Positions 1 to 10,444 are shown, counted from the stretch's first letter. The stretch: 64,000 nt of DNA from Pseudomonadota bacterium (GCA_018817515.1 JAHIUD010000093.1:17449-81448); one strand, 5' to 3'. Made by a program: numbers and translations. The notes: generated by a model from the sequence alone, not told the origin.

Positions 1-1416
1 CGCCACAGCCTGGCCCGCGAGAGCCTCAGCCCCCTCGAAGGATCCGAAGGTACTCTGGCCCTTGCCGCCCAGGCCGAGGTCAACGAGCTCAAGGCCACGC
101 GCAACCTGGCGGACTTCACGGACCTGATCGAGTTTCTGCTGGAGGAGGTGCGCCAGCCGGGCTTCACGCCGCCGTTCTCGCATCTGCTGGTGGACGAGAT
201 CCAGGACCTCTCGACCCTGCAACTGGAGACGGTGCTCGGCCTGGCCGGGCCGCCCGGAGTGTTTGGCGAGGGCGGCAACGGCTTCTTCGCCATCGGCGAC
301 CCGGACCAGAGCATCTACGGCTTCCGGGGCGCGGCGGGCGATGTGCGCCAGCGCTTGGCCGAGCGCTGGCCGAACCTCGCGGTGCAGGCCCTGGCCGAGA
401 ACTACCGCAGCGGGCAGGGCATCCTGGACGCCGCAGCCGCCCTGCTTTCCTCAGCCCAGCCCCTTCAGGCCAGGCCCGGCATCGCCTGCCAGGTGGAGCT
501 TGTGCAGACCCCGAGCGCCCATTTCGAGGCGCGCTGCATCGCCGAGCGCGCCAGCAAACTCCTCGGCGGCACAAGCCACACCCTGCTGGACGCCGAGGCC
601 GCGCCGCTGGCCCCGGGCGACATTGCCGTGCTGGTGCGCTTCCGCGCGCTGATTCCACCGCTCAAGGCCGCGCTGGAGGAGGCCGGGCTGCCCTGCTCCG
701 CGCCCGAGGCCGAGGTCTTCTGGGAGGAGCCGCGCGTGGCGGCCATCCTGCGCGTGGCCGAAAAGCTCTTCGGCCTGCCTGCGGTTTCCGATTCCCCAGA
801 GGCCTCACCAGAGGCCTTACCGAATGCCTCACCGGATGCCTCAGGCGACCGCGCCGTGGCCGTGAACCTGCCGGAGTTCCTGCTGCTGCAAGGCCCGCGC
901 GTGCTGCCCCCGGCCCTGCGCGAGAGCCCGCCCTTTGACCGCTTCTTCTGGGAAGGCCCGGCCTTCCGCGATCTTTGCCAGGAGTTCGATGCGCACCACG
1001 GCTGGGTCGGGCTGCTGGACTGGCTGCGCCTGCAGGCCGGGCTGGCCGAACTGCGGCAGAGCGCGCAAAAGGTGCGCCTCATGACCCTGCACGCGGCCAA
1101 GGGCCTGGAGTTTGAGGCCGTGTTCCTGCCTGCGCTGGAAGAGGGCATCCTGCCCTTTGCCCGCGCCGTGGCCGAAGGCGGCGCAAACACTCTGGAGGCG
1201 GAAGCGCTGAACGAGGAGCGCCGGCTGCTCTACGTGGGCATGACCCGCGCCAAAGCCCACCTCTGCCTGTCCTTCGCGCGGGAGCGCACGCTCTATGGCC
1301 GCAGGCTGGCCCAGACGCCCTCGCGCCTGCTCGACGCACTGCCGAAGGACGCCCTGCGGCGCAGGCAGATCGTCCAGAAGGTGCAGTCGAAACAGACGCA
1401 CCTCTCGCTGTTCTGA
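1..1416 (+). CDS. UvrD/PcrA-type superfamily 1 DNA helicase, C-terminal part (5' end outside window)
   Basis: ATP-dependent 3'-5' DNA helicase of the UvrD/Rep family, acting in DNA repair or replication. The frame is open from base 1, so the N-terminus and Walker A lie upstream. Visible motifs in order are DEIQ (motif II), GDPDQSIYGFRG (III), ENYRS (IV), LMTLHAAKGLEF (V) and RRLLYVGMTRAK (VI). The order and spacing are typical of the family, and the protein ends about 60 residues after motif VI. The middle holds a low-complexity Pro/Glu/Ala/Ser stretch, probably a linker. The family is certain; UvrD, PcrA and Rep cannot be told apart from this fragment. Confidence 0.93.
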   Translation, partial: RHSLARESLSPLEGSEGTLALAAQAEVNELKATRNLADFTDLIEFLLEEVRQPGFTPPFSHLLVDEIQDLSTLQLETVLGLAGPPGVFGEGGNGFFAIGDPDQSIYGFRGAAGDVRQRLAERWPNLAVQALAENYRSGQGILDAAAALLSSAQPLQARPGIACQVELVQTPSAHFEARCIAERASKLLGGTSHTLLDAEAAPLAPGDIAVLVRFRALIPPLKAALEEAGLPCSAPEAEVFWEEPRVAAILRVAEKLFGLPAVSDSPEASPEALPNASPDASGDRAVAVNLPEFLLLQGPRVLPPALRESPPFDRFFWEGPAFRDLCQEFDAHHGWVGLLDWLRLQAGLAELRQSAQKVRLMTLHAAKGLEFEAVFLPALEEGILPFARAVAEGGANTLEAEALNEERRLLYVGMTRAKAHLCLSFARERTLYGRRLAQTPSRLLDALPKDALRRRQIVQKVQSKQTHLSLF

Positions 1417-1433
1417 TGCCCTGAGGCCGCGCT

Positions 1434-1679
1434 TCAGCAGCAGGCGAAGGCGTGCTTGAGGATGGTGCCGGTGCGGTAGGCGTCGTCGGTGGCGAAGCGG
1501 CGGCAGAACTGCTCAATGCGCGCGAGCGAGGCCTTGGCCGGGAAGATCTTGCGCAGCGGCGCGCCGTGCATGTCCAGAAACGGCTCGCCGCCCCGATGTA
1601 TCAGGACCTCCACGCGGCCAGCCACCTGCCCGTCCGCGACCAGCTCGAAGCAATACTCGCCGAATGTCCACTGTGTCAT
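1434..1679 (-). CDS. Small conserved hypothetical protein (81 aa)
   Basis: Product not recognised. The start used is the ATG with an AGGAGG five bases upstream; a longer frame beginning 15 bases earlier lacks such a site. The protein is soluble with no signal peptide. It begins MTQWTFGEYCFEL, contains a short beta-rich stretch (VAGRVEVLIHRGGEPFLDM) and ends in two cysteines. It lies tail-to-tail with the helicase gene, 17 bases apart. No function is proposed. Confidence 0.6.
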   Translation of the reverse strand: MTQWTFGEYCFELVADGQVAGRVEVLIHRGGEPFLDMHGAPLRKIFPAKASLARIEQFCRRFATDDAYRTGTILKHAFACC

Positions 1680-1880
1680 GTCCGCCTCCTGCATGCGCAG
1701 AAGGTAAGACCGCTCCGGCCACCCGGCAAGCCCCGGACGCGGGCCGCCCGCCTCGTCTTGCCCGTCGGGGCTGCCTGCCGCGCCTTGCCTGCCGCCGCCG
1801 CCTTTGCTATATTTCCCCCACCTCAGCAGGATACGCCGAAATCAACACGCCGAACCCACACGCCCGACAGGGAGAAGCAC

Positions 1881-2642
1881 ATGACCCAGCACAGCATCCA
1901 ACACGTCATCCACCCCATCGTCATGGGCACCAAGATCTTCGACCATGGCATGATGACCTACCAGCACGCCTACGGGAAGCCCTACACCATCCCCATCTAC
2001 AGCTGGTACATCGAGGGCGGCGACAAGAAGATCCTGGTGGACACCGGCGAGATGCGGCCCATCGTCTCGGCCGAACGCGAGGCCGCCATCGGGGGCAAGA
2101 TCCACACCTTCGAGGAGGGCCTGGCCCTCTACGGCCTCAAGCCCGAGGACATCGACATCGTCATCCACACCCACCTGCACAACGACCACTGCGAGAATGA
2201 CTACAAGTGCGTCAACGCGCGCATCTTTGTGCACGAGGCCGAGCTTAGGCACATCCACGACCCGCACCCGCTGGATTTCCGCTACAACGAAGACTACATC
2301 ACCGACGTGGAGGACAACGGACAGCTTGAGGTTCTCACCGGCGACGCGGAGATCGTGCCCGGCGTACGCGTCATGCACACCCCGGCCCACACCGAGGGCG
2401 GCATGACCGTGCTGGTGGACACGGCAAAGGGCGTGGCCGCCATCACCGGCTTCTGCGTGATCATGGAGAATCTGCTGCCGCCGAGGGAGATCAAGGCCAT
2501 GGAACTGGAGGTCATCCCCTGCGGCACCGTGGTCAACAGCTACCAGGCCTACGACAACATCCTCAAGGTCAAGGCTGCGGCGGACATCCTGCTGCCCCTG
2601 CACGAGCCCCGCTTCGCCTCGACTCCCAACATCCCGGAATAG
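1881..2642 (+). CDS. Metallo-beta-lactamase-fold hydrolase, N-acyl homoserine lactonase-like
   Basis: MBL-fold metallohydrolase of 253 aa. The zinc signature HTHLHNDH lies near residues 95-102, a second ligand region is AHTEGG near residue 172, and a late histidine is in LPLHEPRF near the C-terminus. Length and the spacing of the HxHxDH motif match the AttM/AiiA-like lactonase branch and related uncharacterised hydrolases. The start is the ATG after GGGAGAAGCAC; longer in-frame starts read through a non-conserved region. It is a single gene followed by an intrinsic terminator. The substrate cannot be read from sequence, so quorum-quenching activity is only a possibility. Confidence 0.85.
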   Translation: MTQHSIQHVIHPIVMGTKIFDHGMMTYQHAYGKPYTIPIYSWYIEGGDKKILVDTGEMRPIVSAEREAAIGGKIHTFEEGLALYGLKPEDIDIVIHTHLHNDHCENDYKCVNARIFVHEAELRHIHDPHPLDFRYNEDYITDVEDNGQLEVLTGDAEIVPGVRVMHTPAHTEGGMTVLVDTAKGVAAITGFCVIMENLLPPREIKAMELEVIPCGTVVNSYQAYDNILKVKAAADILLPLHEPRFASTPNIPE

Positions 2643-2714
2643 CCCCGACATTCTGGAGCAGCCCCAAGGGCTCCGGTTCACTCCAGGCACACCCGACAAG
2701 CGCCGCAACAGAAA

Positions 2715-2750
2715 GCCGGGCCCCCGCAAGGAGGTCCGGCCTGTTTGTTT
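2715..2750 (+). terminator. Intrinsic terminator of the MBL hydrolase gene
   Basis: GCCGGGCCCCC pairs with GGAGGTCCGGC around a GCAA loop (one mismatch, one G-U), followed by TGTTTGTTT. It lies 70 bases after the hydrolase stop codon. Confidence 0.75.
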
Positions 2751-2784
2751 CTGCATGCCCTTAAGCGAAGGACTGGTCAGCGCC

Positions 2785-3108
2785 TCAGCGGTGTGGGCTG
2801 GGCCCGCCGCCGTGGCTGGGGCCCATGCCCCCGAAGCCAGCGCTCGGCTCGCCGTGCCCGCCATCTCCCCGGCCATGGGACTGGCCTTGCAAGCTTTCCT
2901 TGGCTTCTTCAGCAGAGTGGTCGGTCTCCAGCAGCAGGATCTTGGTTTTGGGCAGAGCCTTGTCCTGGACCGCGTTCTGATCCTGCGCGGCGGCACTCGG
3001 CGCCTGCTTCAGGGCCTCGCCCTGGGCCAGGGCCGGAGACAAAGAAAGGCCTGCGCCGCAGATTCCGAGCGCCACGCACAGAATAAGACGCAACGGTTTG
3101 TATCGCAT
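2785..3108 (-). CDS. Small secreted protein (107 aa), Gly/His/Ser-rich C-terminus
   Basis: Unrecognised exported protein. The N-terminus is a clear Sec signal peptide (MRYKPLRLILCVALGICGAG..., predicted cut after SPALA). The mature part is a short charged segment followed by a Gly/His/Ser-rich tail with MGPSHGGGPSPHR at the end. The start is supported by GAGGGG upstream. It lies about 100 bases downstream of another small secreted Gly-rich protein on the same strand, so the two may form a pair. The His/Gly tail could bind metal, but that is inference only. Confidence 0.6.
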   Translation of the reverse strand: MRYKPLRLILCVALGICGAGLSLSPALAQGEALKQAPSAAAQDQNAVQDKALPKTKILLLETDHSAEEAKESLQGQSHGRGDGGHGEPSAGFGGMGPSHGGGPSPHR

Positions 3109-3205
3109 GGGTGGTTCCCCTCTGGTGCGGCCAAATGGCCAGTTGTAAGAAATGCGGGGCCGCAAGGAAGCCCGGACGGCTCCATGCATCCATGACGTGG
3201 GGGAA

Positions 3206-3571
<366 letters not shown>

Positions 3572-3706
3572 GAACATCTCCTTTGCTGTCGATACAGGGG
3601 GACAATGAATCATTGGCACACCAGCACTTTCTGGTCAACCGCCACCGCCTTGACTCCCGGCCCGAAAATCGACAAGGGTCAGGGAGACCAATCCCCGGAG
3701 GTGCCC

Positions 3707-4651
3707 ATGCCCTTTCGCAGAAAGAAAATCTCCATCATCGGCGCGGGCCAGGTGGGCGCCACCTGCGCGCTCATGGCCGCCAGCCGCGACATGGGCGACG
3801 TGGTGCTGCTCGACCGCGCCGAGGGCACGGCCAAAGGCAAGGCGCTGGACATCCTCCAGGCCGGGGCGGTGCAACTCTTCGACGGCACGGTGCATGGCAC
3901 CATCGACTACGCCGACACGGCGGGCTCCGACGTGGTGGTGGTCACCGCCGGGTCGCCGCGCAGGCCTGGCCTCACCCGCGACGACCTGCTGGCCATCAAC
4001 GCCGGCGTCGTGTCCAGCTGCTGCCGTGAGATCAGGAACACCTCGCCCGAGGCCGTGGTCATCATGGTCACCAACCCGCTGGACGCCATGACTTTCATCG
4101 CCCACCGCGAGCTTGGGTTCCCGCGCCAGCGGGTGCTGGGCATGGCCGGGGTGCTCGATTCCGCGCGCTTCCGCACCTTCGTGGCCGAGGAGCTAGGCGT
4201 CAGCGTGCGCGATGTGCAGGCCCTGGTCCTGGGCGGCCACGGCGACTCCATGGTGCCCATGCCCCGGCATTGCTTCGTGGGCGGGGTGCCGCTGACACAG
4301 CTGCTCACCCCGGAGCGCATCCAGGCCCTGGTGGAGCGCGCCCGGCGCGGCGGCGACGAGATCGTGGGCCTGCTGGCCACCGGCTCGGCCTACTACGCGC
4401 CTGCGGCCAGCATCGTGCAGATGGCCGAGGCCATTCTGCGCAACCAGCGGCGCATCCTGCCCTGCGCGGCGCTGCTGGAGGGCGAGTACGGCGTCGAGGG
4501 GCTCTTTGTGGGCGTGCCCTGCCTGCTCGGCGGCGGCGGCCTGGAGCGGGTCTGCGAGTTTGAGCTGGACGAGACCGAGCGCGCGGCGTTTGAGCGTTCC
4601 GTGGCCAAGGTGCGTGCCCTGGTGGACGACCTCTCCCGCCTGGGGCTCTAG
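3707..4651 (+). CDS. mdh: Malate dehydrogenase (NAD-dependent, LDH-like type)
   Basis: Interconverts malate and oxaloacetate using NAD(H). The 314 aa match the usual 310-320. Visible are the Rossmann motif GAGQVGA (12-18), the NAD-specific acidic residue in LLDRAEG (Asp36), the substrate loop SPRRPGLTRDDLL whose first arginines favour malate over lactate, TNPLDAM, and the catalytic His178 in GGHGDSM. The ATG is five bases after GGAGG. It is followed after 43 bases by a sensor kinase gene on the same strand. Assignment to malate rather than lactate rests on the Arg in the mobile loop. Confidence 0.93.
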   Translation: MPFRRKKISIIGAGQVGATCALMAASRDMGDVVLLDRAEGTAKGKALDILQAGAVQLFDGTVHGTIDYADTAGSDVVVVTAGSPRRPGLTRDDLLAINAGVVSSCCREIRNTSPEAVVIMVTNPLDAMTFIAHRELGFPRQRVLGMAGVLDSARFRTFVAEELGVSVRDVQALVLGGHGDSMVPMPRHCFVGGVPLTQLLTPERIQALVERARRGGDEIVGLLATGSAYYAPAASIVQMAEAILRNQRRILPCAALLEGEYGVEGLFVGVPCLLGGGGLERVCEFELDETERAAFERSVAKVRALVDDLSRLGL

Positions 4652-4694
4652 CCCGCCAGCGCCCCCCAAAAACATTCCGAAGAGACGTTACGCC

Positions 4695-7600
4695 ATGAGA
4701 ATCCCACGCGCCGCCTGCCTCTGCCTGGCCCTGCTCCTCTCGGTCGGCCTGTTCCTGCCTGGCGCGGCCCAGGCCGAGGCCGAGCGCAAGAGCGTGCTCT
4801 TCCTCAATTCGTACCACCACGGCTACGCCTGGTCCGACGACATCGTCACCGGCGTGCGCTCCTTCTTCGCCGATTCCGGCTATGCCGTGGACCTGCAGAT
4901 CGAGTACATGGACACCAAGCGCTTCGCCACGCAGGAGCGTTCCACCGCGCTGTTCGAGTTCTACCGCGACAAGTTCAAGGACTCGCACTTCGACATCATC
5001 ATCGTCTCCGACGACTTCGCCTACAACTTCATCCTCGACCACCAGGACAAGCTTTTGCCCGGCGTGCCCGTGGTCTTCTGCGGGGTCAACGACTTCAAGC
5101 CGCAACGCCTGGCCGGGCGCGACAACGTCACCGGCGTGGTGGAGAACGTGGACTTCGAGGCCACCCTGCGGCTGGCCGCGCGCCTGCACCCGGAGTTGAA
5201 CCGCATGATCGTCATCGGCGACCTCTCGGTCACCGGCGCGGCCATCCAGGGCCAGATCCGCGAGGTGGTGCCGAACCTCAAGGGCATCCTGGATTTCGAG
5301 TTCTGGGACAACCTGCCCCTGGACGAGATACTGCACCGCCTGCGCACCATGCCCAAGAACGCCATGCTCTTCATCATCCCCGTGTACCTGGAGCTCGACG
5401 GCAGGCTCTATTCGGCGGACGAGGTCTCGGCGCTCATCGCCGACAACGTGTCCATGCCCGCGTACAGCTGCTGGCGATTCCTGCTGGGCCACGGCATCGT
5501 GGGCGGACGCCTGCACAGCGGCGTGGACCACGGCCGCATGGCCGCGCGCCTGGCCTTCCGCATCCTGACGGGCGAAAAGCCCCAAAGCGTCCCCGTGGTG
5601 GAGCACTTCGACGACCCCTACGCCTTTGACTACAACGTGCTGCGGCGCCTGGACATTCCACTCACCGAGCTGCCCTCCGGCAGCGACATCATCAACGAGC
5701 CCTACGCCTTCTACACCATCAACAAGAGCCTGTTCTGGACCATCATGACCAGCCTGCTGGCGCTGGTCTTCATCCTGGTGCTGCTGGTGGCCAGCATCAG
5801 CCAACGCCGCCGCATCCAGGAACGCGTCAACGACCAGCTCTCGTTCCTCAAGATCCTCATGAACGCCATCCCGCTGCCCATCTATTCCCTCGACCGCCTG
5901 GGCGCCTTTCAGGATTGCAACCTGGCCTTCGAACGCTTCTTCGGCATCAGCAGCGAGAGCATCGCAGGCCGCCTGCCCCAGGACATCAGCGCCCCGGCCG
6001 TGGCCGGCGCGGACTGCCTGCGCGACGAGGTGGACCGCCAGCTCCTCGCCGCCCCGGGCGCGCAGGTGTACGAGTGCTCGCTGGACGGAGCCCACGGCGA
6101 GGTGCGCTCCATGATCGTGAGCAAGGCCACCTACCGCAGCGCCAAGGGCGAGACCCTGGGCCTGGTGGGCGTGCTCTCCGACGTCACGGGACTGAAACGC
6201 GCCGAGGAGGAGCTCCGGCAGGCCGAGGAAAAGTACCGCGGCATCTTCGAGAACTCGGTGCTGGGCATCTTCCGCGCCGCGCCGGACGGCACGCTGCTCG
6301 ACGCCAACCGCGCGCTTCTGGACATGCTGGGCCAAAACGATCTGGCCGCGCTGCGGGCCATGGGCGCGGGCTTTTTGTCCGCCGACGGCTCAGAGGCCCG
6401 GCTCACCGCCGCGCCCGGCCCGGGCGGGGCCGCAGGCTACCGGCGCGAGATCAAACGCCCGGACGGCCAGCGCATCGCCGTGTTCCTGCACATCCGGGGC
6501 GTGGCCGACTCCTCCGGGAACCTGCTGGCCTTTGAGGGCATCGTGGAGGACATCACCCAGCGCGAAGAGGCCGAGCGCGCCCTGCACGAGTCCCAGCGCA
6601 TGCTCCTGCAATCCCAGAAGATGGAGGCCATCGGCACCCTGGCCGGGGGCATCGCGCACGACTTCAACAACATCCTGACCACCATCCTGAACTCCGCCGA
6701 GCTGGCCCTGCTGGACTCGCCCGAGGGCTCGGAAATGACCAGCGACCTGCTGCGCGTGCTCAAGGCCAGCCAGCGCGGCAGCCAGCTGGTGCGCCAGATC
6801 CTGGCCTTCAGCCGCCCGTCCCAGGCCGGCTTCGTGGCGGTGAACGTGGCCGAGGTGGTGCGCGAGACCTTGAGCCTGCTCTCGGCCTCGCTGCCGCGCA
6901 ACATCACCGTGCGCGAGGACATCCGGCGCGATCCGGCCCTGGCCCTGGCCGACCCCATCCAGCTGCACCAGGTGTTCTTAAACCTCTGCACCAACGCCTT
7001 CCAGGCCATGCGCGAGGTCGGCGGCGACCTGCTGCTGACCCTGCACGACGAGACCCTGGACGCGACCGCGGCCGAGACCCTGTCCCTGGCGCCGGGCCGC
7101 TACCTGCGCCTGTGCATCAGCGACACCGGCCCCGGCATCCCCGTGGACATCCACGACAAGATCTTCGACCCCTTCTTCACCACCAAGGGCAAGGCCGAGG
7201 GCACGGGCCTGGGCCTGGCCGTGGTGCACGGCATCATCAAGGCCCACAAGGGCGCGGTGGTGGTATCGAGCATCCCCTGGGAGCGCACCAGCTTCGACAT
7301 CTACCTGCCGCTTCTGGAACGCGAGGACGAGGCGGCCCAGATCCAGGGCGAGCAGGTGCGCCGCGGTCAGGGGCGCATCCTCTTCGTGGAGGACGACCAG
7401 GACCAGCTGGCCACCATCCCGCGCGTGTTGAGCAGGCTGGGCTACGAGGTCACGGGCTCGTCCTCGGCGGCGGAGGCCCTGCTCTCGCTCGCGGCGTCCG
7501 GCGATGAGGCGCTGCCCTTCGACCTGGTGCTCACGGACTTCGACATGCCCGGGGTCAACGGAGTGGAGTTCGCGCGCAGGCTCCTGGCCGAGCACCCCGG

Positions 7601-7745
7601 CCTGCCCGTGGTCATGGTCTCCGGGCGGCTGCACTCGGGCGAGATGCCGCCGGACCTGCCCCCGAACATCATGCGCGTGCTGGCCAAGCCTTACAGCCAG
7701 GACGTGCTGTCCGAGGCCCTGCGCGACATCCTGGGCAGCGCGTAA
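4695..7745 (+). CDS. Hybrid sensor histidine kinase with periplasmic ABC-substrate-binding-type sensor, two PAS domains and a C-terminal receiver
   Basis: Membrane sensor of 1016 aa. A signal sequence (1-27) is followed by a periplasmic domain of about 300 residues that reads like the ABC_sub_bind family ([14 protein letters not shown]..., [11 protein letters not shown]). A transmembrane helix lies at about 345-367. Two PAS-like domains follow (about 385-500 and 510-630). The kinase core has phosphoacceptor His655 ([11 protein letters not shown]) and ATP motifs DTGPGIP and [18 protein letters not shown]. The C-terminal receiver has Asp948 (LTDFDMPG) and a lysine in LAKPYS. It probably senses a small periplasmic solute; the ligand and partner regulator are unknown. 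No response regulator gene is adjacent, so output goes through the fused receiver or a distant partner. Confidence 0.9.
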   Translation: MRIPRAACLCLALLLSVGLFLPGAAQAEAERKSVLFLNSYHHGYAWSDDIVTGVRSFFADSGYAVDLQIEYMDTKRFATQERSTALFEFYRDKFKDSHFDIIIVSDDFAYNFILDHQDKLLPGVPVVFCGVNDFKPQRLAGRDNVTGVVENVDFEATLRLAARLHPELNRMIVIGDLSVTGAAIQGQIREVVPNLKGILDFEFWDNLPLDEILHRLRTMPKNAMLFIIPVYLELDGRLYSADEVSALIADNVSMPAYSCWRFLLGHGIVGGRLHSGVDHGRMAARLAFRILTGEKPQSVPVVEHFDDPYAFDYNVLRRLDIPLTELPSGSDIINEPYAFYTINKSLFWTIMTSLLALVFILVLLVASISQRRRIQERVNDQLSFLKILMNAIPLPIYSLDRLGAFQDCNLAFERFFGISSESIAGRLPQDISAPAVAGADCLRDEVDRQLLAAPGAQVYECSLDGAHGEVRSMIVSKATYRSAKGETLGLVGVLSDVTGLKRAEEELRQAEEKYRGIFENSVLGIFRAAPDGTLLDANRALLDMLGQNDLAALRAMGAGFLSADGSEARLTAAPGPGGAAGYRREIKRPDGQRIAVFLHIRGVADSSGNLLAFEGIVEDITQREEAERALHESQRMLLQSQKMEAIGTLAGGIAHDFNNILTTILNSAELALLDSPEGSEMTSDLLRVLKASQRGSQLVRQILAFSRPSQAGFVAVNVAEVVRETLSLLSASLPRNITVREDIRRDPALALADPIQLHQVFLNLCTNAFQAMREVGGDLLLTLHDETLDATAAETLSLAPGRYLRLCISDTGPGIPVDIHDKIFDPFFTTKGKAEGTGLGLAVVHGIIKAHKGAVVVSSIPWERTSFDIYLPLLEREDEAAQIQGEQVRRGQGRILFVEDDQDQLATIPRVLSRLGYEVTGSSSAAEALLSLAASGDEALPFDLVLTDFDMPGVNGVEFARRLLAEHPGLPVVMVSGRLHSGEMPPDLPPNIMRVLAKPYSQDVLSEALRDILGSA

Positions 7746-7784
7746 GGCCCTTGCGGCCTCGCTGAAGGACTCGGCGGCTGGGGC

Positions 7785-8639
7785 CTACCTGGCGGGCAGG
7801 CCGATGCGGTCGCTGCGCCACTCGCCTTCGTCGCTGACGGAATAGACGATGTACAGCGGGGTGGCCAGCATGCGCGCCCGGTTCACCGGGCCGTAGCTGC
7901 GCGAGTCAAACGTGGCGTAGCGGTTGTCGCCCAGCACGTAGTACTCGTCCGGGGCCAGGCGCGCGGCGGGCATGTCCAGGCTCTTGGAGCCCCGCGGGCG
8001 CACGGCGTAGTAGCCTTCCTCGATGGGATCGCCGTTGACATAGACCAGACCGTCCTCCACCTCCACCACCTCGCCGGGCAAGCCCACCACGCGCTTGACG
8101 AAGATCAGCGCGTGGTCCGACGGGTACTCGAAGACCACCAGCTGCCCCCGGCGGATGATGTCGCGCGGGGCCAGGGCCTGGGCGCGCAGGTGGTCGCCCG
8201 TGCGCAGGGTGGGCCGCATGGAGGTCTGGGTCACGTTGTAGATGGGGAAGTATCGTTCCTCGGCCAGGCCGGACAAGAGCGACACCGTGGCCAGGACCAC
8301 GACGCAGGCCGTGTAGAGGATGAGGCTGTTGCCCCTGCCGGGGCGAAAATGCGGCAGCGTTCTGGCCATGCGCAGGGCATCGAGGCCCGCAGCGCAGCAC
8401 AAGAGGAAGTACCCGCCAAGCGATACCAGCCACCAGCGGAAGGCCTCCGCCGCGCCGATGCCCAGGGCCTGCCAGGCGCAGGCCAGGCCGAGCAGGACCA
8501 GCCCCTTGCGGGTGCGGCCATTGTACACCTGGCCCAGGCCGGGCACCAGAAAGGACAACAGTCCGGCCTGCCACGGTTTGCGTGGCTTGACCCCGGCATG
8601 GTCACCGGGTGCTGGTCTGGGCGGCAGGCTCAAGGGCAT
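7785..8639 (-). CDS. lepB: Signal peptidase I with an extra N-terminal membrane domain
   Basis: Removes signal peptides from exported proteins at the inner membrane. The catalytic dyad is Ser140 (QTSMRPTLRTGD) and Lys182 (FVKRVVGLPGE); the conserved GDNRYATFDSRSYGPV box follows. The protein is 284 aa. The first about 100 residues hold hydrophobic segments absent from minimal SPases, beginning LSFLVPGLGQVYNGRTRKG, a pattern seen in TM2/DUF5683-like membrane domains. The start at 8639 is the best match before this domain but has only a weak Shine-Dalgarno; an upstream in-frame ATG at 8696 is possible. It is divergent from ruvX. Confidence 0.88.
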   Translation of the reverse strand: MPLSLPPRPAPGDHAGVKPRKPWQAGLLSFLVPGLGQVYNGRTRKGLVLLGLACAWQALGIGAAEAFRWWLVSLGGYFLLCCAAGLDALRMARTLPHFRPGRGNSLILYTACVVVLATVSLLSGLAEERYFPIYNVTQTSMRPTLRTGDHLRAQALAPRDIIRRGQLVVFEYPSDHALIFVKRVVGLPGEVVEVEDGLVYVNGDPIEEGYYAVRPRGSKSLDMPAARLAPDEYYVLGDNRYATFDSRSYGPVNRARMLATPLYIVYSVSDEGEWRSDRIGLPAR

Positions 8640-8854
8640 GGAACGCTCACTTGCTTGAATCGGGCTCTTGCTGTCGGGGTGCCGACATGAACCCATACCT
8701 TGCAGCCGTCGCGAAAACAAGCGCCCCCAGCGACTTGCGGCCTGCCGCGCAAATCCATTGACAGCCCCCGGCCTGACAAAGCACACTCGCGTCCGCCGCG
8801 GGCAGCCTCTTTCTCTGAAGTCTGCTGGCCCGCGCGGCGAAAGGGCGGACACAC

Positions 8855-9268
8855 ATGCGCACCCTCGGCATAGACTTCGGCACCAAACGCGTTGGCCTGG
8901 CCATCACCGACCCGGACGGCCGCATGGCCTTTGCGCGCAAGAGCATCGAGCGCACCACGCGCGACGGCCTCTTCGAGGCTCTTTTGGGTCTTATCGAGGC
9001 CGAGGGCGTGGAGGCCGTGGTGGTGGGCCTGCCGCTGACGCTTGAGGGCGAGGACTCCCTGACCACGCGCCAGGCCCGCAACTTCGCCGAAAGCCTGGGC
9101 AGGCGCGTGACCTGCCCCATTCATCTCGTGGACGAGCGCCTGAGTTCCGTCGCGGCGGAAGAACAATTGAAGGAGGCCGGTCTGTGCAGCCGGAAGAGGA
9201 AAGAGAGGCTGGACAGCCAGGCGGCAGTCCAGATCCTGGAAACCTGGATCGCCCAAAATCCCGCCTGA
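8855..9268 (+). CDS. ruvX: Putative pre-16S rRNA nuclease / Holliday junction resolvase, RuvX (YqgF) family
   Basis: RNase H-fold nuclease of the YqgF family, linked in other bacteria to 16S rRNA 5' maturation and proposed as a Holliday junction resolvase. The 137 aa are the standard length. Motifs: IDFGTKRVGLA (6-16, catalytic Asp), VVVGLPLTLEGED, and VDERLSS near residue 92. Its 3' end overlaps mltG by 85 bases, in a different frame, implying co-translation. The mltG neighbour is a common linkage for this family. Confidence 0.93.
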   Translation: MRTLGIDFGTKRVGLAITDPDGRMAFARKSIERTTRDGLFEALLGLIEAEGVEAVVVGLPLTLEGEDSLTTRQARNFAESLGRRVTCPIHLVDERLSSVAAEEQLKEAGLCSRKRKERLDSQAAVQILETWIAQNPA

Positions 9269-10305
9269 AGCCCGTCCTGTGGACCCTGGCCGGTTTCGTG
9301 CTGACCGTGGCCGCGGCTGTGGCCGTGGCTCTGGTGGTGTTTCTCGGCCCGGCCGAGGTGCCGGGGCGCGACAAGGTGGTGGTCATCCGCCCGGGCATGA
9401 CCCTGCCCGCCATCGCGGCGGACCTGGAGCGCCAGGGCCTCATCAAGAGTTCCTACGCCTTCCTGTTTTTGGCCAAGCTGCATGGCCGCATGGCCTCTGC
9501 CCGCGCGGGCGAGTTCCTGCTTGATTCCGGCTGGACCCCGCAGGAGATTCTGCGCGTGCTGACCACCACCGGCGGCATCCAGCACCGCGTCCAGGTTCGC
9601 GAGGGCCTGCCCTGGTGGACCGTGGCCAAACTCTTCGAGGCCGAAGGCCTGGCCAACCGCGACGGCTTTGCCCAGGCCATGCGCAACGCCACCCTGCTGG
9701 AAAAGTACGCCATCCCGGCGACCTCTGCCCAGGGGGCCGATGGTTTCCTGTTCCCCCAGACCTACCAGTTGCCCAAGGGCTTCGACGACACCAGCACGGC
9801 GGTGGTGGAGGCCATGCTCAAGGAGTTCGCCCGGCAGGTCAAGAAACTCTGGCCCCAGGGCCTGCCCCCGGCCGATGAGCTCCGGCGCATCGTCATCCTG
9901 GCCTCCCTGGTGGAGCGCGAGACCGGCGACCCCTCCGAACGGCCGCGCATCGCCGGGGTTTTCGCCAACCGCCTCCGGCTCGGTATGCGCCTGCAATGCG
10001 ACCCCACCACAATCTACGGCCTGGGCGAGAGCTTCGGCGGCGATCTCAAGCGCTCCCACCTGGGGGACCCGACCAACCCCTACAACACCTATGCCCACGC
10101 GGGCTTGCCGCCAGGCCCCATCTGCTCCCCCGGACTCGAAGCCCTCAAGGCCGCCCTGAACCCCGAGGCCCACGAGTACATCTATTTCGTGGCCAAGGGC
10201 GATGGCACCCACGAGTTCAGCCGCACCCTTGGCGAGCACAACCAGGCCGTGACGCGCTTTCAGCGCCACCGCGACAAGACCACCTACCGGTCCACTTTAC
10301 GCTAG
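9184..10305 (+). CDS. mltG: Endolytic murein transglycosylase MltG
   Basis: Inner-membrane lytic transglycosylase that cuts nascent peptidoglycan strands and limits their length. The 373 aa contain one N-terminal transmembrane helix (about 30-54), a LysM-like region (VIRPGMTLPAIAADLERQGLI) and the YceG catalytic domain with Glu244 in SLVERETG, plus QCDPTTIYGLG and NPYNTYAHAGLPPGPI. The GTG start sits seven bases after AAGGAGG, lies inside ruvX, and gives an 85-base overlap. The overlapping start is supported by the strong ribosome site; the first 28 residues are a non-conserved cytoplasmic tail. Confidence 0.93.
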   Translation: MQPEEEREAGQPGGSPDPGNLDRPKSRLKPVLWTLAGFVLTVAAAVAVALVVFLGPAEVPGRDKVVVIRPGMTLPAIAADLERQGLIKSSYAFLFLAKLHGRMASARAGEFLLDSGWTPQEILRVLTTTGGIQHRVQVREGLPWWTVAKLFEAEGLANRDGFAQAMRNATLLEKYAIPATSAQGADGFLFPQTYQLPKGFDDTSTAVVEAMLKEFARQVKKLWPQGLPPADELRRIVILASLVERETGDPSERPRIAGVFANRLRLGMRLQCDPTTIYGLGESFGGDLKRSHLGDPTNPYNTYAHAGLPPGPICSPGLEALKAALNPEAHEYIYFVAKGDGTHEFSRTLGEHNQAVTRFQRHRDKTTYRSTLR

Positions 10306-10444
10306 GGTTCCTGCGCTTGGGTTCCTACGCCAAGCCCTTATGACAAGATTCCGCCTGGTCCAACCAGCGGTAAAGTCGAGTCTCCTTGACACTCCTGGCG
10401 TGCTTCAGGCAAAATGCATGTCAAGATTGGCATACTCAGCGCGA

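Noticed and set aside
4305..6335. Very long minus-strand open frame across mdh and the hybrid kinase
   Set aside because: Amino-acid content (Val/His/Gln/Asp/Gly runs) is the usual shadow of a GC-rich gene on the other strand; real genes on the plus strand are certain.
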